Translations under genes and position numbers: made by a program
The notes under the pieces: model-generated
Databases searched by the model: none
What the model was told of the DNA's origin: nothing
What the model saw: the letters and a program-made list of their open reading frames with translations, nothing else
Source: Deltaproteobacteria bacterium
GTDB taxonomy: Bacteria; Myxococcota_A; UBA9160; UBA6930
Assembly (NCBI GenBank): GCA_016875395.1
Contig: VGRF01000003.1
Coordinates: 124,001-188,000, forward strand
Reading direction: 5' to 3'
DNA: 64,000 nt
Part shown: piece after piece, positions 33,479 to 42,099 of the stretch
How the letters are laid out: each line of letters opens with the position of its first letter
Position numbering within the stretch: the stretch's first letter is position 1

Positions 33479-35269
33479 TCACGGCTGCAGCTCGAGGCCC
33501 TCGAGCTTTCCCGTCTCACGCCACTCGGCCATCAGCTTGAAGAAGGGCTCGGGGCCGAGGCCGTAGGAGCCGTTCTGCACGGCGATGCCTTCGACCTTGC
33601 CCTCGTTGTTGTAGTAGCCGGGCGTGCAGGCATCGAGGAAGTCGCGGCCGAAGCGCGAGAGGTCGATGATCGTCTGTACCCACGCGTCCTCGGCATCGCG
33701 CTTCGCCTCGAATGTGCGCGCACCGCGCCTCAGCGTTTCGCCGATCACGTAGGCGATGTGCTTGCTCTGGTCCTGGAGCAAGTGCGGATAGTTCGCGGTG
33801 AACGCGGACTGCTGCGCGCCCATGATCAGCATGTTCGGGAAGCCGTTCGTGTGCAGCCCGTGCAGCGTGCGCACGCCGCCCGCCCACTTCTCGCTGAGCG
33901 CGACGCCGCCGCGGCCGACCATGTCGTAGCCCGCGCGGCGCGTGTAGCCCGTGCCGACCTCGAAGCCGGTCGCGAACACGATGCAGTCGAGCTCGTACTC
34001 CACACCGTTCGCGACGATGCCCTTCTCGGTGATGCGCTCGACGCCCTTCCCGTTCGTGTCGACCAGCTTCACGTTGGGGCGATTGAACGCGGGCAGATAG
34101 TCGTCGTTGAACGTGGGGCGCTTGCAGAACTGCCGGTAGTACGGCTTCAGCGCCTCCGCGGTCGCCGGGTCCCTAACAAGCGTCTCCGCGCGCCTCCGGA
34201 TCTGCTCCATCTTCTCGAAGTCCGCGAGCTCGAGCGTCTTGGTGGCGGCGTCGGGCGACGCGACCTTGCTGGGATCCTGCTGCGCCTGCACGAGCAGCTT
34301 GCGGATGATGTCGGTCCAGCCGTCGTTGACGAGATCCTCCGCCTGCCAGCCGCCCGAGACGAGGATGTTGAAGTTCTGCATGCGCTTCTGCTGCCAGCCG
34401 GCGGTCAGCGACTTCGCCCACTCCGGATCGGTCGGCTTGTTGCCGCGCACGTCCACCGAGCTCGGCGTGCGCTGGAACACGATCAGCTGCTTCGCGGCCG
34501 CGGCCAGGTGCGGCACGCACTGAATCGCGGTCGCGCCGGTGCCGATGATGCCGACGCGCTTGTCGCCGAGCTTCGTGAGGTTCCCGTCGGGCCCGCCGCC
34601 GGTGTAGTCGTAGTCCCAGCGGCTGGTGTGGAACGAGTGCCCATTGAACGTGCCGACGCCGGGAATGCCCGGCAGCTTCGGTCGATTGAGCGGCCCGTTC
34701 GACATCACCACGAACTGCGCCGTGATCTGGTCGCCGCGATTCGTCGAGACGAGCCAGCGCGCCTCGTCCTCCTGCCAGCGCAGCTCCGTCACTTCGGTCT
34801 GGAACAAGACGTCGCGGTAGAGGTCGTAATGCTTCGCGATCGCGCGCGCGTGCGCGAGGATCTCGGGCGCGAACGCGTACTTCTCCTTCGGCACGTAGCC
34901 GACTTCTTCGAGCAGCGGCAGATAGATGTACGACTCGATGTCGCACTGCGCGCCGGGGTAGCGGTTCCAGTACCAGGTGCCGCCGAAGTCGCCGCCCTTC
35001 TCGATCATGCGGAAGCCGTCGATGCCCGCCTCGCGCAGCCGCGCCGCCGCCATCTGCCCGCCGAAGCCGCCGCCAATGACGACGATCGGCACTTCGTCCG
35101 CGACCGGCTCACGCACGATCGGGTCGACATACGGGTCGTCGAGGTACTTCGCGAATTCGCCCGCCACTTCGACGTACTGCGCGTTGCCGTCTACGCGCAG
35201 GCGCTTGTCGCGCTCAGCGCGGTACTTCGCGCGGAGAGAGTCGGCGTCGAAGTTGCTGGGGTCGCTCAT
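33479..35269 (-). CDS. flavin-containing monooxygenase, Baeyer-Villiger type
   Basis: A 596-residue class B flavoprotein. The FAD Rossmann motif is GGGFGG (66-71), the Baeyer-Villiger long fingerprint begins GGTWYWNRYPGAQCD, the short fingerprint is FNGHSFHTSRWD and the NADPH motif is GIIGTGATAIQ. The N-terminal extension of about 60 residues is usual for cyclopentadecanone/steroid-type BVMOs. It inserts O next to a ketone to form an ester or lactone with NADPH and O2. It is the largest of three such enzymes in the window (others at 46.4 and 49.4 kb). Substrate inferred as cyclic ketone or steroid. Confidence 0.93.
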   Translation of the reverse strand: MSDPSNFDADSLRAKYRAERDKRLRVDGNAQYVEVAGEFAKYLDDPYVDPIVREPVADEVPIVVIGGGFGGQMAAARLREAGIDGFRMIEKGGDFGGTWYWNRYPGAQCDIESYIYLPLLEEVGYVPKEKYAFAPEILAHARAIAKHYDLYRDVLFQTEVTELRWQEDEARWLVSTNRGDQITAQFVVMSNGPLNRPKLPGIPGVGTFNGHSFHTSRWDYDYTGGGPDGNLTKLGDKRVGIIGTGATAIQCVPHLAAAAKQLIVFQRTPSSVDVRGNKPTDPEWAKSLTAGWQQKRMQNFNILVSGGWQAEDLVNDGWTDIIRKLLVQAQQDPSKVASPDAATKTLELADFEKMEQIRRRAETLVRDPATAEALKPYYRQFCKRPTFNDDYLPAFNRPNVKLVDTNGKGVERITEKGIVANGVEYELDCIVFATGFEVGTGYTRRAGYDMVGRGGVALSEKWAGGVRTLHGLHTNGFPNMLIMGAQQSAFTANYPHLLQDQSKHIAYVIGETLRRGARTFEAKRDAEDAWVQTIIDLSRFGRDFLDACTPGYYNNEGKVEGIAVQNGSYGLGPEPFFKLMAEWRETGKLEGLELQP

Positions 35270-35439
35270 CGCGGTGCTCCTGTCGTGCTGCCGAGCGCGA
35301 GGCTTCGGCGCGGGCTGTGAGAGCGGGAGTTTGCCGCAGCCGACTGGCTCCGCGCTTCCGGCAGTCCGTGCGCAGGTCCCTGTGGTTGCTCGAAACGCAC
35401 GCCCGATCCAGCATCGCCGTCCTCGCGAAGGAGCCTGCC

Positions 35440-36501
35440 ATGCCCCGCCGCCTGTTCTCCGCCGACTCGCACTGCGTGATCCAGGGCGACGCCGTGAAGA
35501 AGAATCTCGCCGCGAAGTTCCACGCCGACTGGGACGCGGGCATGGCGAAGTACGACGCGCTGCGCGCGCAGCAGATGGCGGGCGGCAAGCTCGAGCTCGA
35601 GGACTTCGTCGACCTCGAGGCGGCGCGGCACCCGGGCTACTTCGACTCGCGCGCGCGGCTCGCGGCGATGGACGCGGATGGCGTCGAATGTGAGGTGATG
35701 TACTCGGAGTTCGACTTCACCTCGAAGGTCTATCAGGTGGGCGCGAGCTGGAGAGAGTGCGCGACCGCCTATAACAACACGTTGAACCAGTTCGCGCAGG
35801 CGGACCCGAAGCGCATCCTGATCACGTACCAGCTGCCGCTGATCGACATCGAGTACGCCGTGAGCGAGATCCACCGCCTCGCCGCGCTCGGCGCGCGTTC
35901 GATCCAGATCCCGAACTTCCCGAGCGAAGTCGGTATGCCCGACTACCACGACGCGCGCTACGAGCCGCTCTGGAGCGCGTTCGAGGAGACGGGCGTCGTG
36001 GTGGCGAACCATCTCACGCTGAAGGACGGCCTCTGGGACGTGTTCCGCCGCGATCCGACGCCGCAGAAGGGCATCTTCACCGCGCAGCCTGGCTTCGCGA
36101 TCGCCGAGACGCTGTGCTGGTACATCCTCACGGGCGTGCTCGAGCGGCACCCGGGACTGCGCGTCGTATTCGTCGAGCCGGGCCTGTTCTGGTTGCCCGG
36201 CTTCATTCGATACCTCGACTCGCGCATGCACCATCACTACGTGTTCCCCGGCGTGAAGGAGCTGCCGAGCACGTACTTCCGGCGCCAGATGGCGGTGACG
36301 TTCGTGCACGAGCCCGAGGGCGTGGAGCAGCGGCACGCGATCGGTATCGACAACGTGCTCTGGTCGACCGACTTCCCGCACCCCGTCTGCAACTGGCCGA
36401 ACGCCGGCGCGAAGATCGAGAAACAATTCGCGGGCGTGCCCGAGAGCGAAGTGCACGCGATCACTTGGGCGAACGGCGCGCGGATGTACGGCATCGCATG
36501 A
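35440..36501 (+). CDS. amidohydrolase family 2 protein
   Basis: A 353-residue TIM-barrel hydrolase of the ACMSD-like amidohydrolase_2 group. The start FSADSHCVIQGDA replaces the usual HxH with a DSH form common in this subgroup. Further features are ALGARSIQIPNFPSE, HPGLRVVFVEPGLFWLPGF and the late metal-site WSTDFPHPVCNWPN. Members decarboxylate or hydrolyse products of ring cleavage. The ATG was chosen for the AAGGAG site eight bases upstream; earlier in-frame codons lie in the divergent promoter region. Its stop overlaps the start of the CoA-transferase gene, so the two act together. Confidence 0.88.
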   Translation: MPRRLFSADSHCVIQGDAVKKNLAAKFHADWDAGMAKYDALRAQQMAGGKLELEDFVDLEAARHPGYFDSRARLAAMDADGVECEVMYSEFDFTSKVYQVGASWRECATAYNNTLNQFAQADPKRILITYQLPLIDIEYAVSEIHRLAALGARSIQIPNFPSEVGMPDYHDARYEPLWSAFEETGVVVANHLTLKDGLWDVFRRDPTPQKGIFTAQPGFAIAETLCWYILTGVLERHPGLRVVFVEPGLFWLPGFIRYLDSRMHHHYVFPGVKELPSTYFRRQMAVTFVHEPEGVEQRHAIGIDNVLWSTDFPHPVCNWPNAGAKIEKQFAGVPESEVHAITWANGARMYGIA

Positions 36502-39011
36502 CGAGCGGCGCTCCGGCACTCGACGGCCTGCGCGTGCTCGATCTCTCGTGGGGCATCGCGGGCCCGATGACGGGCATGCTGCTCGCGGACTCGGGCGCCC
36601 ACGTGACGAAGATCGAGCCGCGCGGCGGCGACCCGTTCCGCGCGCAGCTCGGCTACCGCGTGTGGCAGCGCGGCAAGCGCAGCGCGGTGCTCGATCTGAA
36701 GAGCGCGGCGGATCGCGAGGCGTTTCTCGCGCTCGCGAAGCACGCGGACGTGGTGCTCGAGAGCTTCGCGCCGGGCACGACGGCGAAGCTCGGCATCGAC
36801 TACGCGACGCTCGCCGTTGCGAATCCGCGCCTCGTCTACTGCTCGATCACCGCCTACGGCCGTAACAACAAGCACTCCGCGCGGCCCGGCTACGACTCGC
36901 TCGTGGCGGCGCGCACGGGCCTGCACTTCGAGCAGCGCGGCTGGCCCGATGGCGCGCTGAACCACATGGCGCGGCGGCCGGATCCGTTCGCGCACATCGA
37001 CTTCGACTACGCGCAGGTACAAGGCCCCGCGCGCGAGGGCCCGGTGTTCCCCGCCTCGTTCTACCCGAGCCTCGGCGCGTTCTTCGCCGCGACGCTCGGC
37101 ATTCACGCCGCGCTCCGCGCGCGCGAGATCACCGGGCGCGGCCAGTGGGTGGAGACTTCGCTGCTGCAGGGCGCGCTCGCCTGTGCAAGCGGCGTGTGGC
37201 AACGCGCGGAGCGCGTCGATGCGAAGGACTTCGACTCGTGGATTCTCGGCGCGCGCTCGCCGAAGGGGCACTTCGAGTGCGCGGATGGGCGCTGGATCCA
37301 CAACTGGGTGCCGAACCCGCGCTTCCTGCTCTCCGCGTCCGCGGGCGATGCGCTGAATGCGACGCCGGAGCTCGCCGCGAAGAACGACCCGGATCGCTTC
37401 GGCACCGCGCCCGGCGAGCTCGTGGTGATGCAGCACTACCAGCCGCTGCTCGCCGAAGCCGCGAGGAAGTTCCCTGCTGACGGCTGGGTGCGCGCGGCGG
37501 CTGCGGCGAACATGACGATTCAGCCCGTGCGCTCGCCCGAGGAAGCGCTCGCGGATCCGCTCTTCCTCGCCGATGGCTGTGTCGTTACGGCCCTCGACGC
37601 GGAGCTCGGCGCGATCCGCCAAGTCGGCAGCACGATTCGGCTCGCGAAGAATCCGCAGCGCATCGGCGCGCCCGCCGCGCGCGTGGGCGAGCACTCCGCG
37701 GCGGTGAGGGAGGAAGCGGCGGCGCTCGCGCTGAAGCCCGCGCGCGAGGCGACGCCGGGGCGCAAGCTGCGCGCGCCGCTCGAGGGCATCACGGTGCTCG
37801 ACCTCGGCCTCGCGATCGCGGGCCCGTTCGGCACGCAGCTGCTCAGCGACCTCGGCGCGAACGTGATCAAGATCAACGCGCTCTACGACATCTACTGGCA
37901 CGCGAACCACATCGCGTACATGGCGAACCGCGGCAAGCGCAGCATCGCGCTCGATTTGAAGGAGCCGCGCGCGATGAAGGTGCTGCACGAGCTGGTCGCG
38001 CGCGCCGACGTGGTGCAGCACAACATGCGCTACGACGCGGCGCAGCGGATCGGCGTCGACTACGAGAGCTTGCGCCGCGTGAATCCGCGCCTCGTCTACT
38101 GCCACACGCGCGGCTTCGAGAATGGCCCGCGCGCGAGCCTGCCCGGCAACGACCAAACGGGGGGCTGCCTGGCCGGCACACAGTACGAAGACGGCGGCAT
38201 GGCGCGCGGCGGGAAGCCGCTGTGGAGCTTCTGCTCGCTCGGCGATACCGGCAACGGCTTCCTCTCCGCGATCGCGATGATCCAGGCATTGATGCAGCGC
38301 GATCGCAGCGGCGAAGGCCAGTTCTGCGACACCTCGATCGTGTACGCGCAGCTGCTGAACACGAGCTACGCGGTGGCGCGCGCGGACGGCAGCGGCTTCG
38401 TGCGCCCGCACACCGACGCGACGCAGACGGGATTCAGCGCGACGAATCGCTTCTACGAGACGCAGCGCGGCTGGCTGTGCGTGCTCGCGCCGGGCGACGC
38501 CGCGTTCGCGCGCATGTGCGCCGCGCTCGGCGCGCCCGAGCTCGCGCGCGACGCACGCTTCGCGAGCGAAGCCGCGCGCGCGAAGCACGACGCGGAGCTC
38601 GCGCAGTCGCTAGGCGCGCTACTCGCGCAGCGCAGCGCGCAGGGGGCGTTCGCCGCGCTCGACGCCGCGGGCGTGCCGTGCGAGATCTGCGACCCCGAGT
38701 TCGCGCTGGGGCTCCACGACGATGCAGAGCTGAGGCAGCGCGGCTGGACCGCGAGCTACGAGCACCCGTTCGTCGGCAAGCTCGATCAGGTCGGCCTGCT
38801 GTGCGACCTCAGCGACACGCCCGGCCGCGTGCAGGGCCCGCCGCTGATCGTCGGCCAGCACAGCCGCGAGATTCTGCGCGAGCTCGGCTACGCGCCGGCC
38901 GACATCGACGCGCTGTGCGCCAGCTGCGTGCTCGACTGGGAGCCCGGCAAGCCGCATCGCGTCGTGATCCCGAGCAAGTGGCTGCCGAAGCCCGCGGCGA
39001 AGAGCGAATGA
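36498..39011 (+). CDS. tandem family III CoA-transferase (two CaiB/BaiF domains)
   Basis: An 837-residue fusion of two CaiB/BaiF-type domains. Domain 1 starts LRVLDLSWGIAGPMTG and domain 2, near residue 428, starts ITVLDLGLAIAGPFGTQLL. In domain 2 the segment SFCSLGDTGNGFLSAIAM holds the Asp expected at the catalytic position. The matching place in domain 1 (PASFYPSLGAFFAATLGI) has none, so only domain 2 is likely to be catalytic. It transfers CoA between acids, activating a substrate without ATP. It is translationally coupled to the amidohydrolase and lies before the second DUF35/thiolase pair, with a repeat cluster in between. Confidence 0.9.
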   Translation: MTSGAPALDGLRVLDLSWGIAGPMTGMLLADSGAHVTKIEPRGGDPFRAQLGYRVWQRGKRSAVLDLKSAADREAFLALAKHADVVLESFAPGTTAKLGIDYATLAVANPRLVYCSITAYGRNNKHSARPGYDSLVAARTGLHFEQRGWPDGALNHMARRPDPFAHIDFDYAQVQGPAREGPVFPASFYPSLGAFFAATLGIHAALRAREITGRGQWVETSLLQGALACASGVWQRAERVDAKDFDSWILGARSPKGHFECADGRWIHNWVPNPRFLLSASAGDALNATPELAAKNDPDRFGTAPGELVVMQHYQPLLAEAARKFPADGWVRAAAAANMTIQPVRSPEEALADPLFLADGCVVTALDAELGAIRQVGSTIRLAKNPQRIGAPAARVGEHSAAVREEAAALALKPAREATPGRKLRAPLEGITVLDLGLAIAGPFGTQLLSDLGANVIKINALYDIYWHANHIAYMANRGKRSIALDLKEPRAMKVLHELVARADVVQHNMRYDAAQRIGVDYESLRRVNPRLVYCHTRGFENGPRASLPGNDQTGGCLAGTQYEDGGMARGGKPLWSFCSLGDTGNGFLSAIAMIQALMQRDRSGEGQFCDTSIVYAQLLNTSYAVARADGSGFVRPHTDATQTGFSATNRFYETQRGWLCVLAPGDAAFARMCAALGAPELARDARFASEAARAKHDAELAQSLGALLAQRSAQGAFAALDAAGVPCEICDPEFALGLHDDAELRQRGWTASYEHPFVGKLDQVGLLCDLSDTPGRVQGPPLIVGQHSREILRELGYAPADIDALCASCVLDWEPGKPHRVVIPSKWLPKPAAKSE

Positions 39012-39139
39012 GGCGCGCACCTGGGACGTACCTGCACATCGACGCGCACTGGGGACGTACGTGCACTCCGGAGCGCGCGTGGCGGTGCACGTACGTCCCC
39101 TGTGCGCGAAATGGTGCACGTACGTCCCCGGTGCGCGCG
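39012..39139. repeat. second inverted repeat cluster of GGGGACGTACGTGCAC units
   Basis: Four copies: two forward (about 39022-39037, slightly changed as CTGGGACGTACCTGCAC, and 39051-39066) and two reverse (39085-39100 and 39114-39129). Flanks of GCGCAC/GTGCGC are kept. The forward and reverse pairs face each other, so a long two-tier hairpin could form between the CoA-transferase stop and the DUF35 start. The same word makes up the cluster at 4137-4228. It starts within one base of the CoA-transferase stop, as expected for a 3' intergenic REP-like element. Confidence 0.75.
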
Positions 39140-39153
39140 CGAGCTTCCACGCG

Positions 39154-39564
39154 ATGACCGCCGCGGCGCGCCCCGACCCCATCGTCACCGCGGACAACGC
39201 GTTCTTCTGGGAGGCGTGCGCGCGCGGCGAGCTCGTGGCGCAGCGCTGCGGGGCGTGCGGCGCGTTCGCGCATCCGCCGCGACCGATGTGCCCGCGCTGT
39301 CACAGCACGCAGCGCGAGGTCGCGCGCCTGTCGGGGCGCGGTGAGGTGTGGAGCTGGATCGTGCCGCGGCATCCCGCGCCGATCGGCTTCGCGGAGGCTC
39401 CGGTCGTCGCGCTGATCGCGCTCGACGAGGGCGTGCGGCTCGTGTCGAACGTGGTCGGCGTCGCGCCCGAAGCGATGCGCAACGGGCTGCGTGTCGAGGT
39501 CGCGTTCGAGGCGACCGCGGGCGGCAAGGCAGTGCCGGTGTTTCGCGCGATGGGGCGAGGGTGA
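39154..39564 (+). CDS. DUF35 zinc-ribbon/OB-fold protein, thiolase partner
   Basis: A 136-residue DUF35 protein with zinc-ribbon cysteines C32, C35, C46 and C49 and a C-terminal OB fold (LVSNVVGVAPEAMRNGLRVE). It is similar in plan to the DUF35 gene at 6.2 kb, but the gene order is reversed: here DUF35 comes before the thiolase. The thiolase ATG overlaps its TGA, so a complex is expected. The ATG was chosen because the open frame upstream lies in the repeat cluster. It has no strong ribosome site, which is odd for a partner of a catalytic subunit. Confidence 0.88.
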   Translation: MTAAARPDPIVTADNAFFWEACARGELVAQRCGACGAFAHPPRPMCPRCHSTQREVARLSGRGEVWSWIVPRHPAPIGFAEAPVVALIALDEGVRLVSNVVGVAPEAMRNGLRVEVAFEATAGGKAVPVFRAMGRG

Positions 39565-40727
39565 TGTTCGGCGCCGGGCGCGCAGTCGCGATCGCGGGGA
39601 TCGGGCAGACGACGTACGCGCGCCGCGATGAGCGCAGCGAGTCGCTGCTCGCAGCCGAGGCGACTCTCGCGGCGCTGCGCGACGCGGGAGTCGCACCCGC
39701 GGACGTGGATGGCATGATCACCTACACGCTCGATCCCGTGGACGAGATCGGCATGTGCCGCGCGCTCGGCGTGCGCGATCTCGCTCTAACGAGCCGCGTG
39801 CCCGGCGGCGGCGCAGGCGCGCTCGGCACGATCCATCAGGCCGCCGCCGCAGTCGCGGCGGGCGCGTGCGAGACGGTGCTCGTGTGGCGCGCGATCAATC
39901 AAGGCGCCGCGTATCGCTACGGCCAGCCGCAGGCCGGCGGGATGTTTCAGCCGGGCAGCGGCACCAGCTCGCTGCTGTGGTGCATGCCGTTCGGCGCACA
40001 GGCGCCCGCGACCTGGGCCGCGCTCGCGATCCAGCGGTACATGCACGAGTTCGGCGTGACGAGCCGCGACTTCGGCCGCATCGCCGTGCTCCACCGCAAA
40101 CACGCTGCGACGAACCCCGCCGCGATCTTCCACGGCAAGCCGATCACGCTCGACGAGCACCAGGCTTCGCGCTGGATCGTGGAGCCCGTGCTGCGCCTGC
40201 TCGACTGCTGTCAGGAGAACGCCGGCGCGGCAGCCGCAGTCATCACGACGCTCGAGCGCGCGCGCGATCTGCGGCAGCGGCCCGTGCAGATTCTCGCCGC
40301 CGCGCAGTCGATCCCCGCCGAGGCCGAGGTGATCTCGAACTACTACCACGCGGACCTGACCACCATGCCCGAGGCAATGGGCGTGGCGAAACGGCTGTGG
40401 GCGCAGAGCGGCCTCGCACCGCGCGACATGCACGCCGCGCTGCTCTACGACGCGTTCACGCCCAACGTGATGAAGCAGCTCGAGGCGTTCGGCTTCTGCG
40501 AGCACGGCGAGGCGAAGGGCTTCGTGGCGGACGGACACTGCGAGTTATCAGGCTCGATCCCCACGAATACGCACGGCGGCCACAGCGGCGAGGCCTACAT
40601 CCACGGCATGAACCTCGTGACCGAGGGTGTGCGCCAGCTGCGCGGCACGGCGGCGAATCAGGTCGCGGGCGCGCAGCTCGTGCTCGTCTCGTCGGGGATG
40701 GCCGGCGCGATCCTGGCGAAGGCGTGA
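39564..40727 (+). CDS. thiolase-fold protein, probable DUF35-dependent retro-aldolase
   Basis: A 387-residue thiolase-superfamily protein of the lipid-transfer type. The N-terminus is VAIAGIGQTTYARRDERSES. The position of the thiolase nucleophile reads RVPGGGAGALGTIHQAAAAV, again without Cys, as in the homologue at 6.6 kb. The C-terminal NTHGGHSGEAYIHGMNLVTE lacks the usual GHPxG. Both changes suit a retro-aldolase or a non-decarboxylating role more than a classical thiolase. It overlaps the DUF35 gene by one base (TGATG). An inverted repeat at its stop codon probably ends the transcript. Confidence 0.88.
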   Translation: MFGAGRAVAIAGIGQTTYARRDERSESLLAAEATLAALRDAGVAPADVDGMITYTLDPVDEIGMCRALGVRDLALTSRVPGGGAGALGTIHQAAAAVAAGACETVLVWRAINQGAAYRYGQPQAGGMFQPGSGTSSLLWCMPFGAQAPATWAALAIQRYMHEFGVTSRDFGRIAVLHRKHAATNPAAIFHGKPITLDEHQASRWIVEPVLRLLDCCQENAGAAAAVITTLERARDLRQRPVQILAAAQSIPAEAEVISNYYHADLTTMPEAMGVAKRLWAQSGLAPRDMHAALLYDAFTPNVMKQLEAFGFCEHGEAKGFVADGHCELSGSIPTNTHGGHSGEAYIHGMNLVTEGVRQLRGTAANQVAGAQLVLVSSGMAGAILAKA

Positions 40728-40756
40728 GACATTTCGGCCCGGCCGAAATGACTCAC
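40724..40756 (+). terminator. long inverted repeat at the thiolase stop codon
   Basis: GTGAG-A-CATTTCGGC and its mirror GCCGAAATG-A-CTCAC enclose a 3-base loop (CCG). This gives a 15-base stem with one A-A mismatch, and the TGA stop lies in the 5' arm. There is no U-run, so it is either a factor-dependent terminator, an mRNA end stabiliser, or an operator for the next gene, whose start is 63 bases downstream. Confidence 0.55.
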
Positions 40757-40786
40757 GCGCACCCTCGCCTGCCCCGCGCACGGGAC

Positions 40787-40792
40787 TAGCAT
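40787..40792 (+). promoter_or_regulatory. -10-like TAGCAT element before the TPR lipoprotein gene
   Basis: TAGCAT (context GGACTAGCATCGG) lies 27 bases before the ATG, with the GGGAGGA ribosome site in between. It matches the TAGCNT elements seen before other genes of this window. Confidence 0.35.
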
Positions 40793-40819
40793 CGGCCTCG
40801 CTCTCCGGGAGGACTCGCG

Positions 40820-41956
40820 ATGCCTCGGCCGGCCCGCTTCTCCGTGCTCGCTGCGGCCGCAGCGCTCGCCGGCTGCGCAGCGGTTCCCGTCACGCCGGAT
40901 GCGCGCGCAGCTGCGGGCGATCTCGTCGCGATCCCCGCGCCCGACGGGCTCTCGCTGCAAGAAGCGGGCATCGCGACGCTCGATGCGCGCATGCGGCGCT
41001 TCGTCGCGACCGAGCTCACGGCGACGAGTGACTCCGCGCGCCTCGAGCAGCTCATCGGCGCGGTGATCCGAAGTCCCACGTTTCACATCGATTACGGCGA
41101 TCAGACGCGCACGGCGCTCGAAACCTTCGAGACGCTGCGCGGCAATTGCCTCGCGTTCACGAACCTGTTCGTCGCGCTCGCGCGCGAGGCGGGCCTCGAG
41201 GTCGCGTACCAAGAAGTCGACGTGCCACCCACGTGGTCGCTGCGCGGCGACACCCTCGTCGTGAGCCGCCACATCAACGCGATCGCGACCGTGAACGGCC
41301 AGCCGGACTACGTGGTGGACTTCAACATGCCCGAGTTCCGCGCCGCCTATCCGCGGCGTGCGATCTCCGATGCGCGCGCGGCGGCGCACTACTACAGCAA
41401 CCTCGGCGTGGAGCAGATGCAGGCGGGCGAGCCCGAGGTTGCCCTCGCGTACCTCCGGAAATCGCTCGCGATGGACCGCACGCTGCCGCAGGCGTGGATC
41501 AACCTCGGCGTGTGGCACCGCCGCCGCGGCGACTTCGCGCGCGCGGAAGCGAGCTACGTCGAAGCGCTGCGCCTCGCCCCGCGCGACTACGTGGCGATGA
41601 ACAACCTCGCGAGCTTGCACGCGCAGGCGCAGAGGCCCTAGCTCGCGCGTACCTTCGCGGATCGCATCAAGCAGCACCGCGCGCGCAACCCCTACTTCAA
41701 GTACGCCCAGGCGGAGACCGCCTTCCGCCGCGGCGAGTTCCGGCTCGCGCGGCGCCGGCTGCTCGAGGCCATTCGCGCCAACGACATCGACGCCACGTTT
41801 TTCACCTTGTTAGGGAAGACGCAGCGCCAGCTCGGGGATCTCGACTCCGCGAGTAAATCGTTCGCGCGGGCGCTCGAGATTTCCGACGACCCGACGCTGC
41901 GCACCGCGCTTCGCCGCAAGCTCGAGCTGCTGGACGACGCCAAGGGCGGCCTCTGA
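40820..41956 (+). pseudogene. transglutaminase-like/TPR lipoprotein interrupted by an amber codon
   Basis: The first 273 codons encode a lipoprotein (LAGC, Cys19) with a transglutaminase-like domain: C110 in RGNCLAFTNLFVALAREAG, H151 in SRHINAIATVNG and Asp167 in YVVDFN. TPR repeats follow. A TAG at 41639-41641 interrupts the frame after HAQAQRP. The same frame then continues for 104 codons with clear TPR character (NPYFKYAQAETAFRRGEFR, LGDLDSASKSFARALEIS) to TGA. The full protein would be about 378 residues. A single nonsense change or base error is the simplest cause. The front part may still be functional. Confidence 0.75.
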
Positions 41957-42071
41957 GCGTCGCGGGCCGCGGCGGCGCGCCGGCTGCCGGCGAGGTCCGC
42001 CGCGATCGATGAGCTGCGGCGCTGCGCGGGCGCAGCGGATCGCGAGCAGCGCGAAGGCCGCGGCGGCGCTG

Positions 42072-42077
42072 TAGCTT
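42072..42077 (+). promoter_or_regulatory. -10-like TAGCTT element before the VOC gene
   Basis: TAGCTT in the context GTAGCTTCGCGCG lies 22 bases before the ATG of the VOC gene. The 12-base word TAGCTTCGCGCG also occurs before the DUF1428 gene (3340-3351), so it is likely a promoter part and not chance. Confidence 0.3.
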
Positions 42078-42099
42078 CGCGCGCCCCTCGGAGGCGCAA

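Noticed and set aside
36237-38588. A 783-codon minus-strand frame under the CoA-transferase gene
   Set aside because: Arg/Ala/His-rich composition with no domain; antisense shadow of a well-supported gene.
39061-39153. Upstream in-frame start for the second DUF35 gene
   Set aside because: This part is translated repeat DNA; the ATG at 39154 gives the normal family start.
41639-41641. TAG as a pyrrolysine codon
   Set aside because: The position is in a TPR linker, the protein is no methylamine methyltransferase and no pyl genes are seen; nonsense mutation or base error is simpler.
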